From Fischerella muscicola SAG 1427-1 = PCC 73103 (GTDB lineage Bacteria; Cyanobacteriota; Cyanobacteriia; Cyanobacteriales; Nostocaceae), in assembly GCF_000317245.1 (NCBI RefSeq), contig NZ_AJLJ01000069.1, forward strand, positions 1 to 64,000: DNA of 64,000 nucleotides. The letters are read 5' to 3'. Position 1 is the stretch's first letter; each line of letters begins with the position of its first letter. The notes beneath the pieces were generated by a model that searched no databases, was not told the origin of the DNA, and worked only from the letters and a program-made list of their open reading frames with translations. The position numbers were made by a program, and so were the translations under genes. Positions 9,013 through 16,592 of this stretch are shown here, piece after piece.

Positions 9013-9618
9013 TTACACAACCGCCATTGGACGGCTACCAGCAGCGTGACGATCAATCACTTGATCGATTAAGCCATAATCTCTGGCTTCTTCGGGCGAC
9101 ATAAAGAAGTCTCTTTCTGTGTCTTCAGCGATTTTCTCTAGCGGCTGACTTGTATGTTCGGCTAAGTATTCGTTTAGCCGTCGCTTGTGGTAGAGAATTT
9201 CGCGGGCCTGGATTTCAATATCAGTTGCTTGTCCGCGAGCACCGCCCAAGGGTTGGTGAATCATAATCCGAGAATGGGGAAGACTCATTCTTTTACCCTT
9301 AGCACCTGCGCTCAGGAGAAAAGCACCCATACTCGCCGCTAGTCCGGTACAGATGGTACATACATCTGGGCGGATGTGCTTCATAGTATCAAAAATACCC
9401 ATTCCTGCTGTTACCGAACCGCCAGGAGAATTGATGTACATATATATGTCTTTCTCTGGATCTTCGGCATCTAAAAACAGTAGTTGGGCAACAATCAAGT
9501 TAGCAACGTTGTCATCAATCGCTTGTCCCAAAAAGATAATACGTTCACGTAAAAGGCGTGAGTAGATATCAAAGGCGCGTTCGCCACGACCTGATTGTTC
9601 AATAACGATAGGAATCAT
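9013..9618 (-). CDS. clpP: ATP-dependent Clp protease proteolytic subunit
   Basis: ClpP forms the two-ring peptidase chamber that degrades proteins unfolded by ClpC or ClpX in the cytoplasm. The 201-residue product is standard length. The catalytic Ser is in [15 protein letters not shown] (about residue 98), the His in [15 protein letters not shown] (about 123), and the family Asp follows in the C-terminal third ([18 protein letters not shown]). The start [23 protein letters not shown] is the usual processed-type N-terminus. No clpX or second clp gene lies next to it, so it is a monocistronic paralogue, one of the several ClpPs cyanobacteria carry. Which numbered paralogue it is I cannot tell. 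Confidence 0.95.
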   Translation of the reverse strand: MIPIVIEQSGRGERAFDIYSRLLRERIIFLGQAIDDNVANLIVAQLLFLDAEDPEKDIYMYINSPGGSVTAGMGIFDTMKHIRPDVCTICTGLAASMGAFLLSAGAKGKRMSLPHSRIMIHQPLGGARGQATDIEIQAREILYHKRRLNEYLAEHTSQPLEKIAEDTERDFFMSPEEARDYGLIDQVIDRHAAGSRPMAVV

Positions 9619-9898
9619 TTAGCCAGCTTGTAACTAATGTAGATACATTCTATCGATTACAAAGGCTGATTGTTTTCCGAAACCATCTTAACCATTGTGT
9701 AGTCATATATAACAGATGGTGCTTACCCTATTAATTCGGCTGTTAGCCAGTATTCTTTTTTAATAGTTTTGTAAAAATTGCCATATTTTACCGAGAAGTT
9801 CCTGATATATCTACCTAATGGGGTAAATCATTAGTACAAGGTGCATCCCGGAGAACAAATCCTAATAAAAAATATCCACCCAAAGAGAGGAAGCTGCC

Positions 9899-10054
9899 AT
9901 GCTAGAAAAATTGTTACAAGCTGCTATTATTACCTTCTTACTGCACTTGATCGTCGGACTGAACACAAACACTACAATGAGTACCAAAGCAGCGCGTCCC
10001 TCTGGTACGGCGCTTACACCAGTGGCTAGTTCGTTTTTACGTTCTTTAAACTAA
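9899..10054 (+). CDS. Possible 51-residue membrane peptide
   Basis: A short frame with an ATG about 8 nt after AGAGAGG, a good ribosome-binding sequence for this genome. The product MLEKLLQAAIITFLLHLIVG is one amphipathic-to-hydrophobic helix, long enough to sit in a membrane, followed by 31 polar residues rich in Thr, Ser and Ala and ending SSFLRSLN. No family is recognised. It stands alone between clpP and the DUF255 gene. The ribosome-binding site and the coherent helix argue for a real gene; the small size keeps confidence moderate. Confidence 0.45.
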   Translation: MLEKLLQAAIITFLLHLIVGLNTNTTMSTKAARPSGTALTPVASSFLRSLN

Positions 10055-10164
10055 AAAATCGCTGGTTGAATCGAATGTATATTGATTTAGTGTCAGTTAT
10101 TCGTTGGTAGTTGTTTGTTATCAATAACTACCAACTACAAAAAAAATTATTAATTACCATTTTT

Positions 10165-10197
10165 GAATCTAAAATCTAAAATCCAAAATATAAAATC
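10165..10197. repeat. AATCTAAAATC heptad repeat tract
   Basis: Tandem 7-bp units of the AATCTAA/AATCCAA type, in front of the DUF255 gene. The same family occurs in reverse orientation at 15267-15300, 15590-15610, 45598-45630 and 60853-60881. Confidence 0.8.
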
Positions 10198-10242
10198 TTT
10201 CGAGGTAGACTGAACAGAGAAGGCAACTACTAGTGTCTAATT

Positions 10243-12300
10243 ATGACTAATCGCCTTGCTGAAGCAAAAAGTCTATACCTCCGCAAACACGCCGAAAATC
10301 CGATTGATTGGTGGCCCTGGTGCGACGAAGCACTTACAACCGCAAAAGCAGAGAATAAACCGATTTTCCTCTCGATTGGTTACTCCAGTTGCCACTGGTG
10401 TACTGTTATGGAAGGAGAAGCATTTTCTGACCTGGGCATTGCCGAGTATATGAATGCCAATTTTATCCCGATTAAAGTAGACAGGGAAGAAAGACCAGAC
10501 ATTGACAGTATTTACATGCAAGCTTTGCAGATGATGAGTGGTCAGGGGGGTTGGCCTTTAAATGCTTTTTTGTCTCCAGATGATTTAGTACCATTTTATG
10601 CAGGTACTTACTTTCCAGTTGAAGCACGCTATGGTCGTCCTGGTTTTTTACAAGTTTTACAAGCGATTCGTCGCTACTACGATACAGAAAAACAAGATTT
10701 GCGCGATCGCAAAGCAGTAATTCTTGAATCTCTCCTCACCTCTGCGGTGTTGCAACAACAAGGTACTACCGCAATTCAAGACAACGAGTTATTACAAAAA
10801 GGCTGGGAAACCAGCACGGGGATCATTACTCCCAACCAGCACGGTAATAGTTTCCCCATGATCCCCTACGCAGAATTAGCATTACGGGGAACACGATTTG
10901 AAGTGACATCTAAATATGATGGCAAACAAGTTTGTACCCAACGGGGTTTAGATTTGGCATTAGGCGGTATTTATGATCATGTGGGAGGAGGATTTCACCG
11001 TTACACTGTTGATCCCACCTGGACAGTACCACATTTTGAAAAGATGCTCTACGACAATGGTCAAATTGTGGAGTATCTAGCAAATCTTTGGAGTACAGGT
11101 ATAGAAGAACCTGCTTTGCGTAGAGCGATCACTCTTACTGTAGAATGGTTAAAAAGAGAAATGACCTCACCTGAAGGTTATTTCTATGCGGCTCAAGATG
11201 CTGATAGTTTTACAACACCAGCAGAAGCAGAACCAGAAGAAGGTGCTTTTTATGTCTGGACTTTCAGCGAACTCGAACAACTGCTGAGTGCTGAAGAACT
11301 CACACAATTACAACAACAGTTTACAGTCACCGCTAACGGTAACTTTGATGGTCAAAATGTTTTACAAAGACGCCGTAGTGGAGAACTAAGCGAAGTTGTG
11401 GAAACAGCACTCAAAAAATTATTTGTAGCGCGTTACGGTGCAACTCTTGAATCATTACAAACTTTTCCTCCAGCACGCAACAACCAGGAAGCTAAATCTC
11501 ATAACTGGCCTGGTCGGATTCCGGCGGTAACAGATACTAAAATGATTGTGGCTTGGAATAGCTTAATGATTTCTGGCTTGGCAAGGGCGTATGCTGTTTT
11601 TCGAGAACCCGTGTATTTGAAACTAGCAACCACAGCCGCAGATTTTATTTTAGATCATCAGTTTGTCGATAAGCGTTTTCATAGATTGAATTATGAAAAC
11701 CAACCAACCGTATTAGCTCAATCAGAAGATTACGCCTTTTTTATCAAAGCACTGCTGGATTTACAAACTTGTAGTCCGGAACAAAACAAATGGTTAGAAA
11801 GAGCGATCGCACTCCAAGCAGAATTTGACGAATATCTCTGGAGCGTGGAATTAGGAGGATACTTTAACGCCTCAATTGACGCGAGTCAAGATTTAATCGT
11901 GCGCGAACGTAGTTATGCAGACAACGCGACACCCTCAGCCAATGGAGTAGCGATCGCCAATCTTGTACGTCTGGCTTTGTTGACAGATAATCTACATTAT
12001 TTAGATTTAGCAGAACAAGGCTTAAAAGCATTCCGAAGTGTCATGAGTAACCATCCCCAAGCCTGTCCGAGTTTATTTACAGCTTTAGATTGGTATCGCA
12101 ATAGTACTCTGATTCGTACCACCACCGAGCAAATACACTCACTAACGTCTCAATACTTACCAAGTGTTGTGTTTGCGATCGCATCAAAACTACCAGACAA
12201 CAGTGTAGGCTTAGTTTGTCAAGGGTTAAAATGCTTACCAGCAGCAGAAAATGTAGAGCAAATGTTGCAGCAAGTTCGTCAAAGTCAGATGAGAGGGTGA
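10243..12300 (+). CDS. DUF255 thioredoxin-fold protein (YyaL/SSP411 family)
   Basis: A 685-residue cytoplasmic protein. Residues 1-165 form a thioredoxin-like DUF255 domain with a CxxC pair in [18 protein letters not shown]. The rest is an alpha/alpha-barrel region like those of glycan-processing and cellobiose-epimerase-like folds. The block [20 protein letters not shown], followed by EKMLYDN, is a hallmark of the family. Homologues run from bacteria to human SPATA20. Biochemical function is not established; a redox or carbohydrate role is only inferred from the fold. Length is standard (about 670-700), and both the start [20 protein letters not shown] and the C-terminus fit. mobA follows 61 bp downstream and may be co-transcribed. 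Confidence 0.93.
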   Translation: MTNRLAEAKSLYLRKHAENPIDWWPWCDEALTTAKAENKPIFLSIGYSSCHWCTVMEGEAFSDLGIAEYMNANFIPIKVDREERPDIDSIYMQALQMMSGQGGWPLNAFLSPDDLVPFYAGTYFPVEARYGRPGFLQVLQAIRRYYDTEKQDLRDRKAVILESLLTSAVLQQQGTTAIQDNELLQKGWETSTGIITPNQHGNSFPMIPYAELALRGTRFEVTSKYDGKQVCTQRGLDLALGGIYDHVGGGFHRYTVDPTWTVPHFEKMLYDNGQIVEYLANLWSTGIEEPALRRAITLTVEWLKREMTSPEGYFYAAQDADSFTTPAEAEPEEGAFYVWTFSELEQLLSAEELTQLQQQFTVTANGNFDGQNVLQRRRSGELSEVVETALKKLFVARYGATLESLQTFPPARNNQEAKSHNWPGRIPAVTDTKMIVAWNSLMISGLARAYAVFREPVYLKLATTAADFILDHQFVDKRFHRLNYENQPTVLAQSEDYAFFIKALLDLQTCSPEQNKWLERAIALQAEFDEYLWSVELGGYFNASIDASQDLIVRERSYADNATPSANGVAIANLVRLALLTDNLHYLDLAEQGLKAFRSVMSNHPQACPSLFTALDWYRNSTLIRTTTEQIHSLTSQYLPSVVFAIASKLPDNSVGLVCQGLKCLPAAENVEQMLQQVRQSQMRG

Positions 12301-12361
12301 TATCAGTTATCAGCTATCAAATTAAACTGGTAACTGTTAACTGGTAACTGTTCACTGATTT

Positions 12362-12952
12362 ATGACAAATGATCAATTAACAGCCATCATTTTAGCGGGT
12401 GGTAAAAGTACGCGTATGGGTAGGGATAAAGCTTTGATCCCGATAGAAGATGTCCCGATGTTGCAACGAATTTGTCAAATTGCGGAAGCTTGTACAGAGC
12501 AAGTTTACGTAGTGACTCCCTGGCCAGAACGTTATCAAGATTTGCTACCACCCAAAAGTCAGTTTATTCAGGAAGTACTTTTACGAGAAGAAACTGGTAA
12601 TGAACCGAAAACTCATGGGCCACTGGTGGGGTTTTCCCAAGGATTGACGCAGGTAACAACAGATTGGGTGTTACTGTTGGCTTGTGACTTACCTAATTTG
12701 CGGGTGGAAGTTTTGCAAGAATGGATTTCTGGATTAGAACAAATACCAGAAGAAGCGATCGCAGCTTTGGTTTATAGAAATAATAGATGGGAACCATTGT
12801 GTGGTTTCTATCGCCGTCGCTGTTTACCAGAACTAAATAAGTATATCGAACAGGGTGGGCGATCGTTTCAGGAGTGGTTGAAGCGATATCCTGTACAAGC
12901 ATTACCTTTGCTTGATTCAGAGATGCTTTTTAACTTCAATAGTATGATTTGA
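12362..12952 (+). CDS. mobA: Molybdenum cofactor guanylyltransferase
   Basis: MobA transfers GMP from GTP to molybdopterin to form the guanine dinucleotide cofactor used by enzymes such as nitrate reductase. The 196-residue protein starts with the nucleotide-binding signature AIILAGGKSTRMGRDKAL and has the metal-binding segment LLLACDLPNL at about 103-112. The C-terminal GFYRRRCLPELNKYIEQG and SFQEWL are typical. Length matches the family (190-210). It follows the DUF255 gene by 61 bp and precedes ilvH by 59 bp on the same strand; the three products have no obvious common pathway. Confidence 0.93.
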   Translation: MTNDQLTAIILAGGKSTRMGRDKALIPIEDVPMLQRICQIAEACTEQVYVVTPWPERYQDLLPPKSQFIQEVLLREETGNEPKTHGPLVGFSQGLTQVTTDWVLLLACDLPNLRVEVLQEWISGLEQIPEEAIAALVYRNNRWEPLCGFYRRRCLPELNKYIEQGGRSFQEWLKRYPVQALPLLDSEMLFNFNSMI

Positions 12953-13011
12953 GAGAGGCGTTTCAGTTTAAAATATATAATCTCTCCTCTCCCTAGCCTC
13001 TCTTGGCGAAA

Positions 13012-13533
13012 ATGAAACATACTCTATCAGTACTTGTAGAAGATGAAGCGGGTGTTCTTTCCCGTATTGCTGGTTTATTCGCGCGTCGTGGCTTTAATAT
13101 TGAAAGTCTTGCAGTGGGGCCAGCAGAACAGTCAGGAGTTTCTCGGATCACAATGGTTGTACCCGGTGATGATTGGGTGATTGAACAACTCACCAAGCAA
13201 CTATACAAGCTAATTAACGTTCTTAAAGTGCAGGATATTACTGAAATTCCCTGTGTAGAACGCGAATTAATGCTACTTAAGGTGAATGCTACCAGCAGTA
13301 CTCGTTCGGAAATAGTCGAGTTATCACAAATTTTCCGGGCGCGAGTAGTAGATGTAGCCGAAGATTCTTTGACTTTGGAAGTGGTTGGCGATCCAGGTAA
13401 AATGGTCGCGATCGTCCAGGTATTACAAAAATTTGGCTTGAAGGAAATTGCGCGTACTGGCAAAATTTCCTTAACTCGTGAATCGGGAGTGAATACAGAG
13501 TTGCTAAAGTCTTTGGAAGCCAAAGCTTCGTAG
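13012..13533 (+). CDS. ilvH: Acetolactate synthase small (regulatory) subunit
   Basis: IlvH is the ACT-domain regulatory subunit of acetohydroxyacid synthase, the first common enzyme of branched-chain amino acid synthesis; it activates the large subunit and confers valine feedback inhibition. The 173-residue product shows the ACT domain [21 protein letters not shown] with the valine-site segment [17 protein letters not shown], then the C-terminal domain ending [12 protein letters not shown] use the ATG at 13012; a TTG three codons upstream is possible but unusual. The catalytic subunit is not in the window. Confidence 0.95.
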   Translation: MKHTLSVLVEDEAGVLSRIAGLFARRGFNIESLAVGPAEQSGVSRITMVVPGDDWVIEQLTKQLYKLINVLKVQDITEIPCVERELMLLKVNATSSTRSEIVELSQIFRARVVDVAEDSLTLEVVGDPGKMVAIVQVLQKFGLKEIARTGKISLTRESGVNTELLKSLEAKAS

Positions 13534-13712
13534 CAAGGGGTAGCTGTAACTGGCAAAATATTGAGGTTCTGAGCTTGAGCGATGAGGTTCTCAGATGCAA
13601 GGCGAATTCTATTCGCCGGGGCTAGTGAAACCCAATTTTATGATTTGTGTATTTCCACTGAAGTTATTTACTGGATAAAGTTAATTTAATAGCAATGTCG
13701 ATATTCACGCTT

Positions 13713-13765
13713 CCCTGGCGATTGAAAATCGCGGCTACACAAACAAAACCCGCCTGCGCGGGTTT
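13713..13765. repeat. Left inverted arm of the IS200-type element
   Basis: Contains the outer imperfect palindrome CGATTGAAAATCG, the spacer GGCTACACAA, and the perfect hairpin AAACCCGC-CTGC-GCGGGTTT at 13746-13765, directly before the transposase start. Confidence 0.8.
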
Positions 13766-13771
13766 AATAAT

Positions 13772-14182
13772 ATGAGGTCAAATTTCACGCAATTATATCT
13801 TCACTGTGTTTGGGCAACCTGGGACAGATTACCTTTAATTACACCAGAGATCCAAAAGCCTATTTATGCTGCAATTATTGGGGAGTGCAAAAAACTCGGA
13901 TGCACGGCGATCGCAATTGGTGGAATAGAAAATCATGTACATCTATTGACAGCTTTTCCCACAACCATAACAGTATCCGATTTAATTAAACAAGTAAAAG
14001 GTAGTTCTTCCCATTTAGTTACTCACGAAATCCAACCAGGTAAATTTTTTAAATGGCAAGGTAGCTATGGCGCTTTTACTGTTAGCCATGATGGTATAGA
14101 TAAAGTAGCAAACTACATTAGGAATCAACCAATTCATCATCAACAAAACTCTCTAATATCCACTTGGGAACCAAATCATTGA
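13772..14182 (+). CDS. IS200/IS605-like (Y1/HUH) transposase TnpA
   Basis: A 136-residue single-strand transposase of the Y1_Tnp family. It shows the HUH metal motif in GGIENHVHLL (about residues 49-58) and the candidate nucleophilic tyrosine in KVANYIRNQPIHH (about 113). The conserved segments LYLHCVWATWDRLPLIT, VSDLIKQVKGSSSHLV and FKWQGSYGAFTVS are also present, so the gene appears intact. The stop codon overlaps the first base of the right hairpin at 14182-14201, which could also end transcription. No accessory RNA-guided nuclease gene accompanies it. Confidence 0.93.
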   Translation: MRSNFTQLYLHCVWATWDRLPLITPEIQKPIYAAIIGECKKLGCTAIAIGGIENHVHLLTAFPTTITVSDLIKQVKGSSSHLVTHEIQPGKFFKWQGSYGAFTVSHDGIDKVANYIRNQPIHHQQNSLISTWEPNH

Positions 14183-14279
14183 AACCCGCGCAGGCGGGTT
14201 TCGCTTGTGTAGCCGAGCCAGTGCGTTGCGGAGGTTCCCTCCGTTGTAGCACCTGGCGTGCGATTTCCAATCGCCAGGG
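14182..14279. repeat. Right inverted arm of the IS200-type element with nested insertion
   Basis: The hairpin AAACCCGC-GCAG-GCGGGTTT (14182-14201) is followed by GCTTGTGTAGCC, then about 45 bp (14216-14260) absent from the left arm, then CGATTTCCAATCGCCAGGG. The extra segment contains GTGCGTTGCGGAGGTTCCCT and CCGTTGTAGCACCTGGCGTG, which are shared with the repeat near bioD. Confidence 0.8.
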
Positions 14280-14296
14280 CTTTTTTCTGAGCATTA

Positions 14297-15547
14297 TTAA
14301 TTCAAAAACTTATCCACACAGCGAACAAACATCTCTACACCCATCGCCAACGCTGTTTCATCAAAATCAAAACGGGGATGATGATGAGGATAGGCTAAAT
14401 TCTTCTCTGGATTAGCAGAACCCAAGAAGAAATAACAACCAGGTACTTCCTGCAAAAAGTATGACATATCCTCACCGCCCATCGTTTGGCACTCCGGTAC
14501 AATACCCACGGGCGTTTCTACCACTTCTTCCGCAACTGATCGCACTAATTCCGCCATCCCTGCATCATTAATTGTGGCTGGGTAAAGTTCGCAGTATTCA
14601 AAGTCATAATTAGCACCAAAACTTTGGCAAACTCCAGCAATAATTTGCTCAATTCGTTGGGAGAAAAAACCCCGCAAACCTGGATTAAAGTACCTAATAG
14701 TACCACTCATTCTGGCTGTATCTGCAATCACATTACACTTTGTACCAGCATGGAGTTCACCGACTGTCACCACTGCTGAATCAATCGGATTGATGTTACG
14801 AGCCACAATTGTTTGTAGAGCATTGACGATTTGGGCTGCAACTACTACTGAGTCTACAGTTTGATGGGGCATCGCGCCGTGTCCGCCTTTGCCAAAAATC
14901 GTGCAGTTAAAGGTTTCTACAGCTGCCATTAATGCACCTGCACGTACACCCAGGGTTCCCAAAGGCAAATTATTCCACAGATGCAAACCGATAATGGCAT
15001 CGACATTAGGATTTTTCAACACCCCAGCATCAATCATTGGTTTGGCGCCTCCTGGCCCTTCTTCCGCAGGCTGGAAGATCATTTTCACAGTCCCGGTGAA
15101 GTCTTGACGATGTTGCTGGAGATAATAAGCTGTACCCAGAGCGATCGCAGTATGTCCATCGTGTCCACAAGCGTGCATGATCCCGTCATGCTGAGAACGA
15201 TACGCTACTTCGTTCTGTTCTTGGATGGGTAAAGCATCCATATCCGCACGAATCGCCAAGACTTTCGATTTTAGATTTTGGATTTTAGATTTTGGATTGG
15301 ATGCTTCTGGTTGTTTTTCACCCCGGATAATCGCAACGATACCAGTCTCTGCAATACCTGTTTGATGCTCAATTCCCCATTCTTGTAATTTCTGGGAGAC
15401 AAATTCAGCAGTGAGTTTTTCTTGAAAACCGAGTTCTGGTTTTTGGTGTAATCTACGTCGCCATTCGACTAATTGCGGTTGCAATGAGCGAATCGCAAGG
15501 CGAACGCGAGATAAGTCAATATTGGTATTGGGAAAGGTCGAAACCAT
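14297..15547 (-). CDS. M20 family metallo-amidohydrolase
   Basis: A 416-residue zinc amidohydrolase of the M20D group (hippurate, N-acyl-amino acid or IAA-amino acid hydrolases). Metal and catalytic motifs are present: VLAIRADMDALPI, GIMHACGHDGHTAIALG, FQPAEEGPGGAKPMID and the C-terminal HHHPRFDFDE. The dimerisation lid domain spans about 205-320. The substrate cannot be told from sequence. Near residue 80, between GEKQPEAS and VLAIRAD, the protein carries NPKSKIQNLKSK, which is the exact translation of the dispersed TTTTGGATT heptad repeat at 15267-15300: the repeat has entered the gene in frame at a surface loop. The gene otherwise looks intact. Confidence 0.9.
   Translation of the reverse strand: MVSTFPNTNIDLSRVRLAIRSLQPQLVEWRRRLHQKPELGFQEKLTAEFVSQKLQEWGIEHQTGIAETGIVAIIRGEKQPEASNPKSKIQNLKSKVLAIRADMDALPIQEQNEVAYRSQHDGIMHACGHDGHTAIALGTAYYLQQHRQDFTGTVKMIFQPAEEGPGGAKPMIDAGVLKNPNVDAIIGLHLWNNLPLGTLGVRAGALMAAVETFNCTIFGKGGHGAMPHQTVDSVVVAAQIVNALQTIVARNINPIDSAVVTVGELHAGTKCNVIADTARMSGTIRYFNPGLRGFFSQRIEQIIAGVCQSFGANYDFEYCELYPATINDAGMAELVRSVAEEVVETPVGIVPECQTMGGEDMSYFLQEVPGCYFFLGSANPEKNLAYPHHHPRFDFDETALAMGVEMFVRCVDKFLN
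15267..15300. repeat. Heptad repeat tract inside the M20 hydrolase gene
   Basis: About five tandem 7-bp units (GATTTTA/GATTTTG) lying within coding sequence and read without a stop in the gene's frame. Homologous tracts elsewhere in the window are intergenic. Confidence 0.85.
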
Positions 15548-15589
15548 TTTCTTGAAATTACTGTCGATTATTTATATTGTGAATCTAAC

Positions 15590-15725
15590 AATTTTGGATT
15601 TTAGATTTTGGAGCCACTGCGTTGCGGTGAGTCCAGTCCCCGTCTTGGCGGTTCCCGTCACGATGGGGAACTGGCGAACCCGAAGGGAGGTTCCCTCCGT
15701 TGTAGCACGTGGCGTGATTTTGGAT
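15590..15725. repeat. Composite repeat: heptad tract split by a ~100-bp element
   Basis: A TTTTGGATT heptad tract begins near 15592, breaks at about 15611, and resumes as ATTTTGGATTGAC at about 15714. The intervening 100 bp begins GAGCCACTGCGTTGCGG and ends GGAGGTTCCCTCCGTTGTAG-CACGTGGCGTG. A shorter relative is nested in the IS arm at 14216-14260. The arrangement implies that the second element inserted into the first. It overlaps the 3' end of bioD. Confidence 0.75.
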
Positions 15726-16401
15726 TGACTAACAAACGCTCTAAATCTAAATCTGAAGCTATTTGTGCAAGTTTGTCTATATCTGCTGGATTTTCTAAAT
15801 AGGGTAAACAGCCTAAAACTGGGGTATTTGTCAAAGACTGAATTAAGTCTGCTGGCGTCCAGTTGGCGATTTCCTTATCTGTGCGGGGTTGGATGCAATT
15901 TAGAACAATTCCCAGCATTTGGACTCGTGTTTGTTTTGCTAAGGCGACATTCGCCACTGCTTGAGCGATCGCACCTAATCTGACTGGTACTACTAACACC
16001 GTAGGTAAACGCCATTCACCTGCTAAATCTGCTACCGTCAATTCTTCTGTTACGGGTGAACCCAATCCGCCCAAGGCTTCTACTAAAACAAAATCTCGAC
16101 GCTGACATAAAGCTGTGTAAGCCTGCCAGACTACTGCTAAATCTACATGGCGATTTTCTTGAACTGCGGCAATGGGGGGGGCTAGAGGTGCTTGAAAATA
16201 CAACGGTGTGATTTCATCAGGAGATTGTTCCAAGCTAAATAGTTGTTGATACCATTCGCGATCGCCCACTCCTGATTGTATGGGTTTCATAATACCCAAA
16301 CTACGAGCAGAACAATATTTTTGCCAATAGGCTGCTAATGCTGTTGTTAAAACAGTTTTGCCTGCTTCTGTATCTGTCCCAGTGATTAGTAGTGCGTTCA
16401 A
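15658..16401 (-). CDS. bioD: ATP-dependent dethiobiotin synthetase
   Basis: BioD closes the ureido ring of dethiobiotin from 7,8-diaminopelargonate, CO2 and ATP in biotin synthesis. The P-loop LLITGTDTEAGKTVLTTAL opens the protein; MKPIQSG, FVLVEALGGLGSP and VLVVPVRLGAIAQAVAN are family signatures. The 247-residue length is slightly long because the natural C-terminus near LDLERLL is followed by about 25 residues encoded entirely by dispersed repeat DNA (NPKSRHVLQRREPPFGFASS). The enzyme core is complete, so activity is probably retained. No other bio gene is adjacent. The M20 hydrolase starts about 110 bp downstream on the same strand. Confidence 0.9.
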   Translation of the reverse strand: MNALLITGTDTEAGKTVLTTALAAYWQKYCSARSLGIMKPIQSGVGDREWYQQLFSLEQSPDEITPLYFQAPLAPPIAAVQENRHVDLAVVWQAYTALCQRRDFVLVEALGGLGSPVTEELTVADLAGEWRLPTVLVVPVRLGAIAQAVANVALAKQTRVQMLGIVLNCIQPRTDKEIANWTPADLIQSLTNTPVLGCLPYLENPADIDKLAQIASDLDLERLLVNPKSRHVLQRREPPFGFASSPS

Positions 16402-16592
16402 TTGTAATAGTTAATGGTTAGTAGATAGTAGTTCGTGGATAAAGGTTGAATTATTGCTAGCTGCTTGTTCTGTTTTAATTTTGTCAATATATTATCGTTA
16501 AATCAACCTGTCGAGCGTAGTGAACAACCAACCATTAGCGACTAACAAATTGTTAGTAAGGACTTAAGTCCTTACTACAAACATCTTCTTAG

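Larger units (their letters stand above)
13713..14279 (+). mobile_element. Compact IS200-type element within long inverted arms
   Basis: The single transposase gene at 13772-14182 is enclosed by two long inverted arms. The outer parts, CCCTGGCGATTG at 13713 and CAATCGCCAGGG ending at 14279, match at 18 of 19 positions over 13713-13731 versus 14261-14279. The inner parts (GGCTACACAA next to the hairpin AAACCCGC-loop-GCGGGTTT) match over about 34 bp. The right arm is interrupted by about 45 bp (14216-14260) that resembles the dispersed repeat at 15611-15713. IS200/IS605 elements normally carry subterminal hairpins rather than long inverted repeats, so the layout is closer to a REP-type palindromic pair around a tyrosine transposase. 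No tnpB is present. Confidence 0.75.

Noticed and set aside
12993-13600. Minus-strand frames opposite ilvH
   Set aside because: ilvH is certain on the plus strand; the reverse frames have no recognisable protein features.
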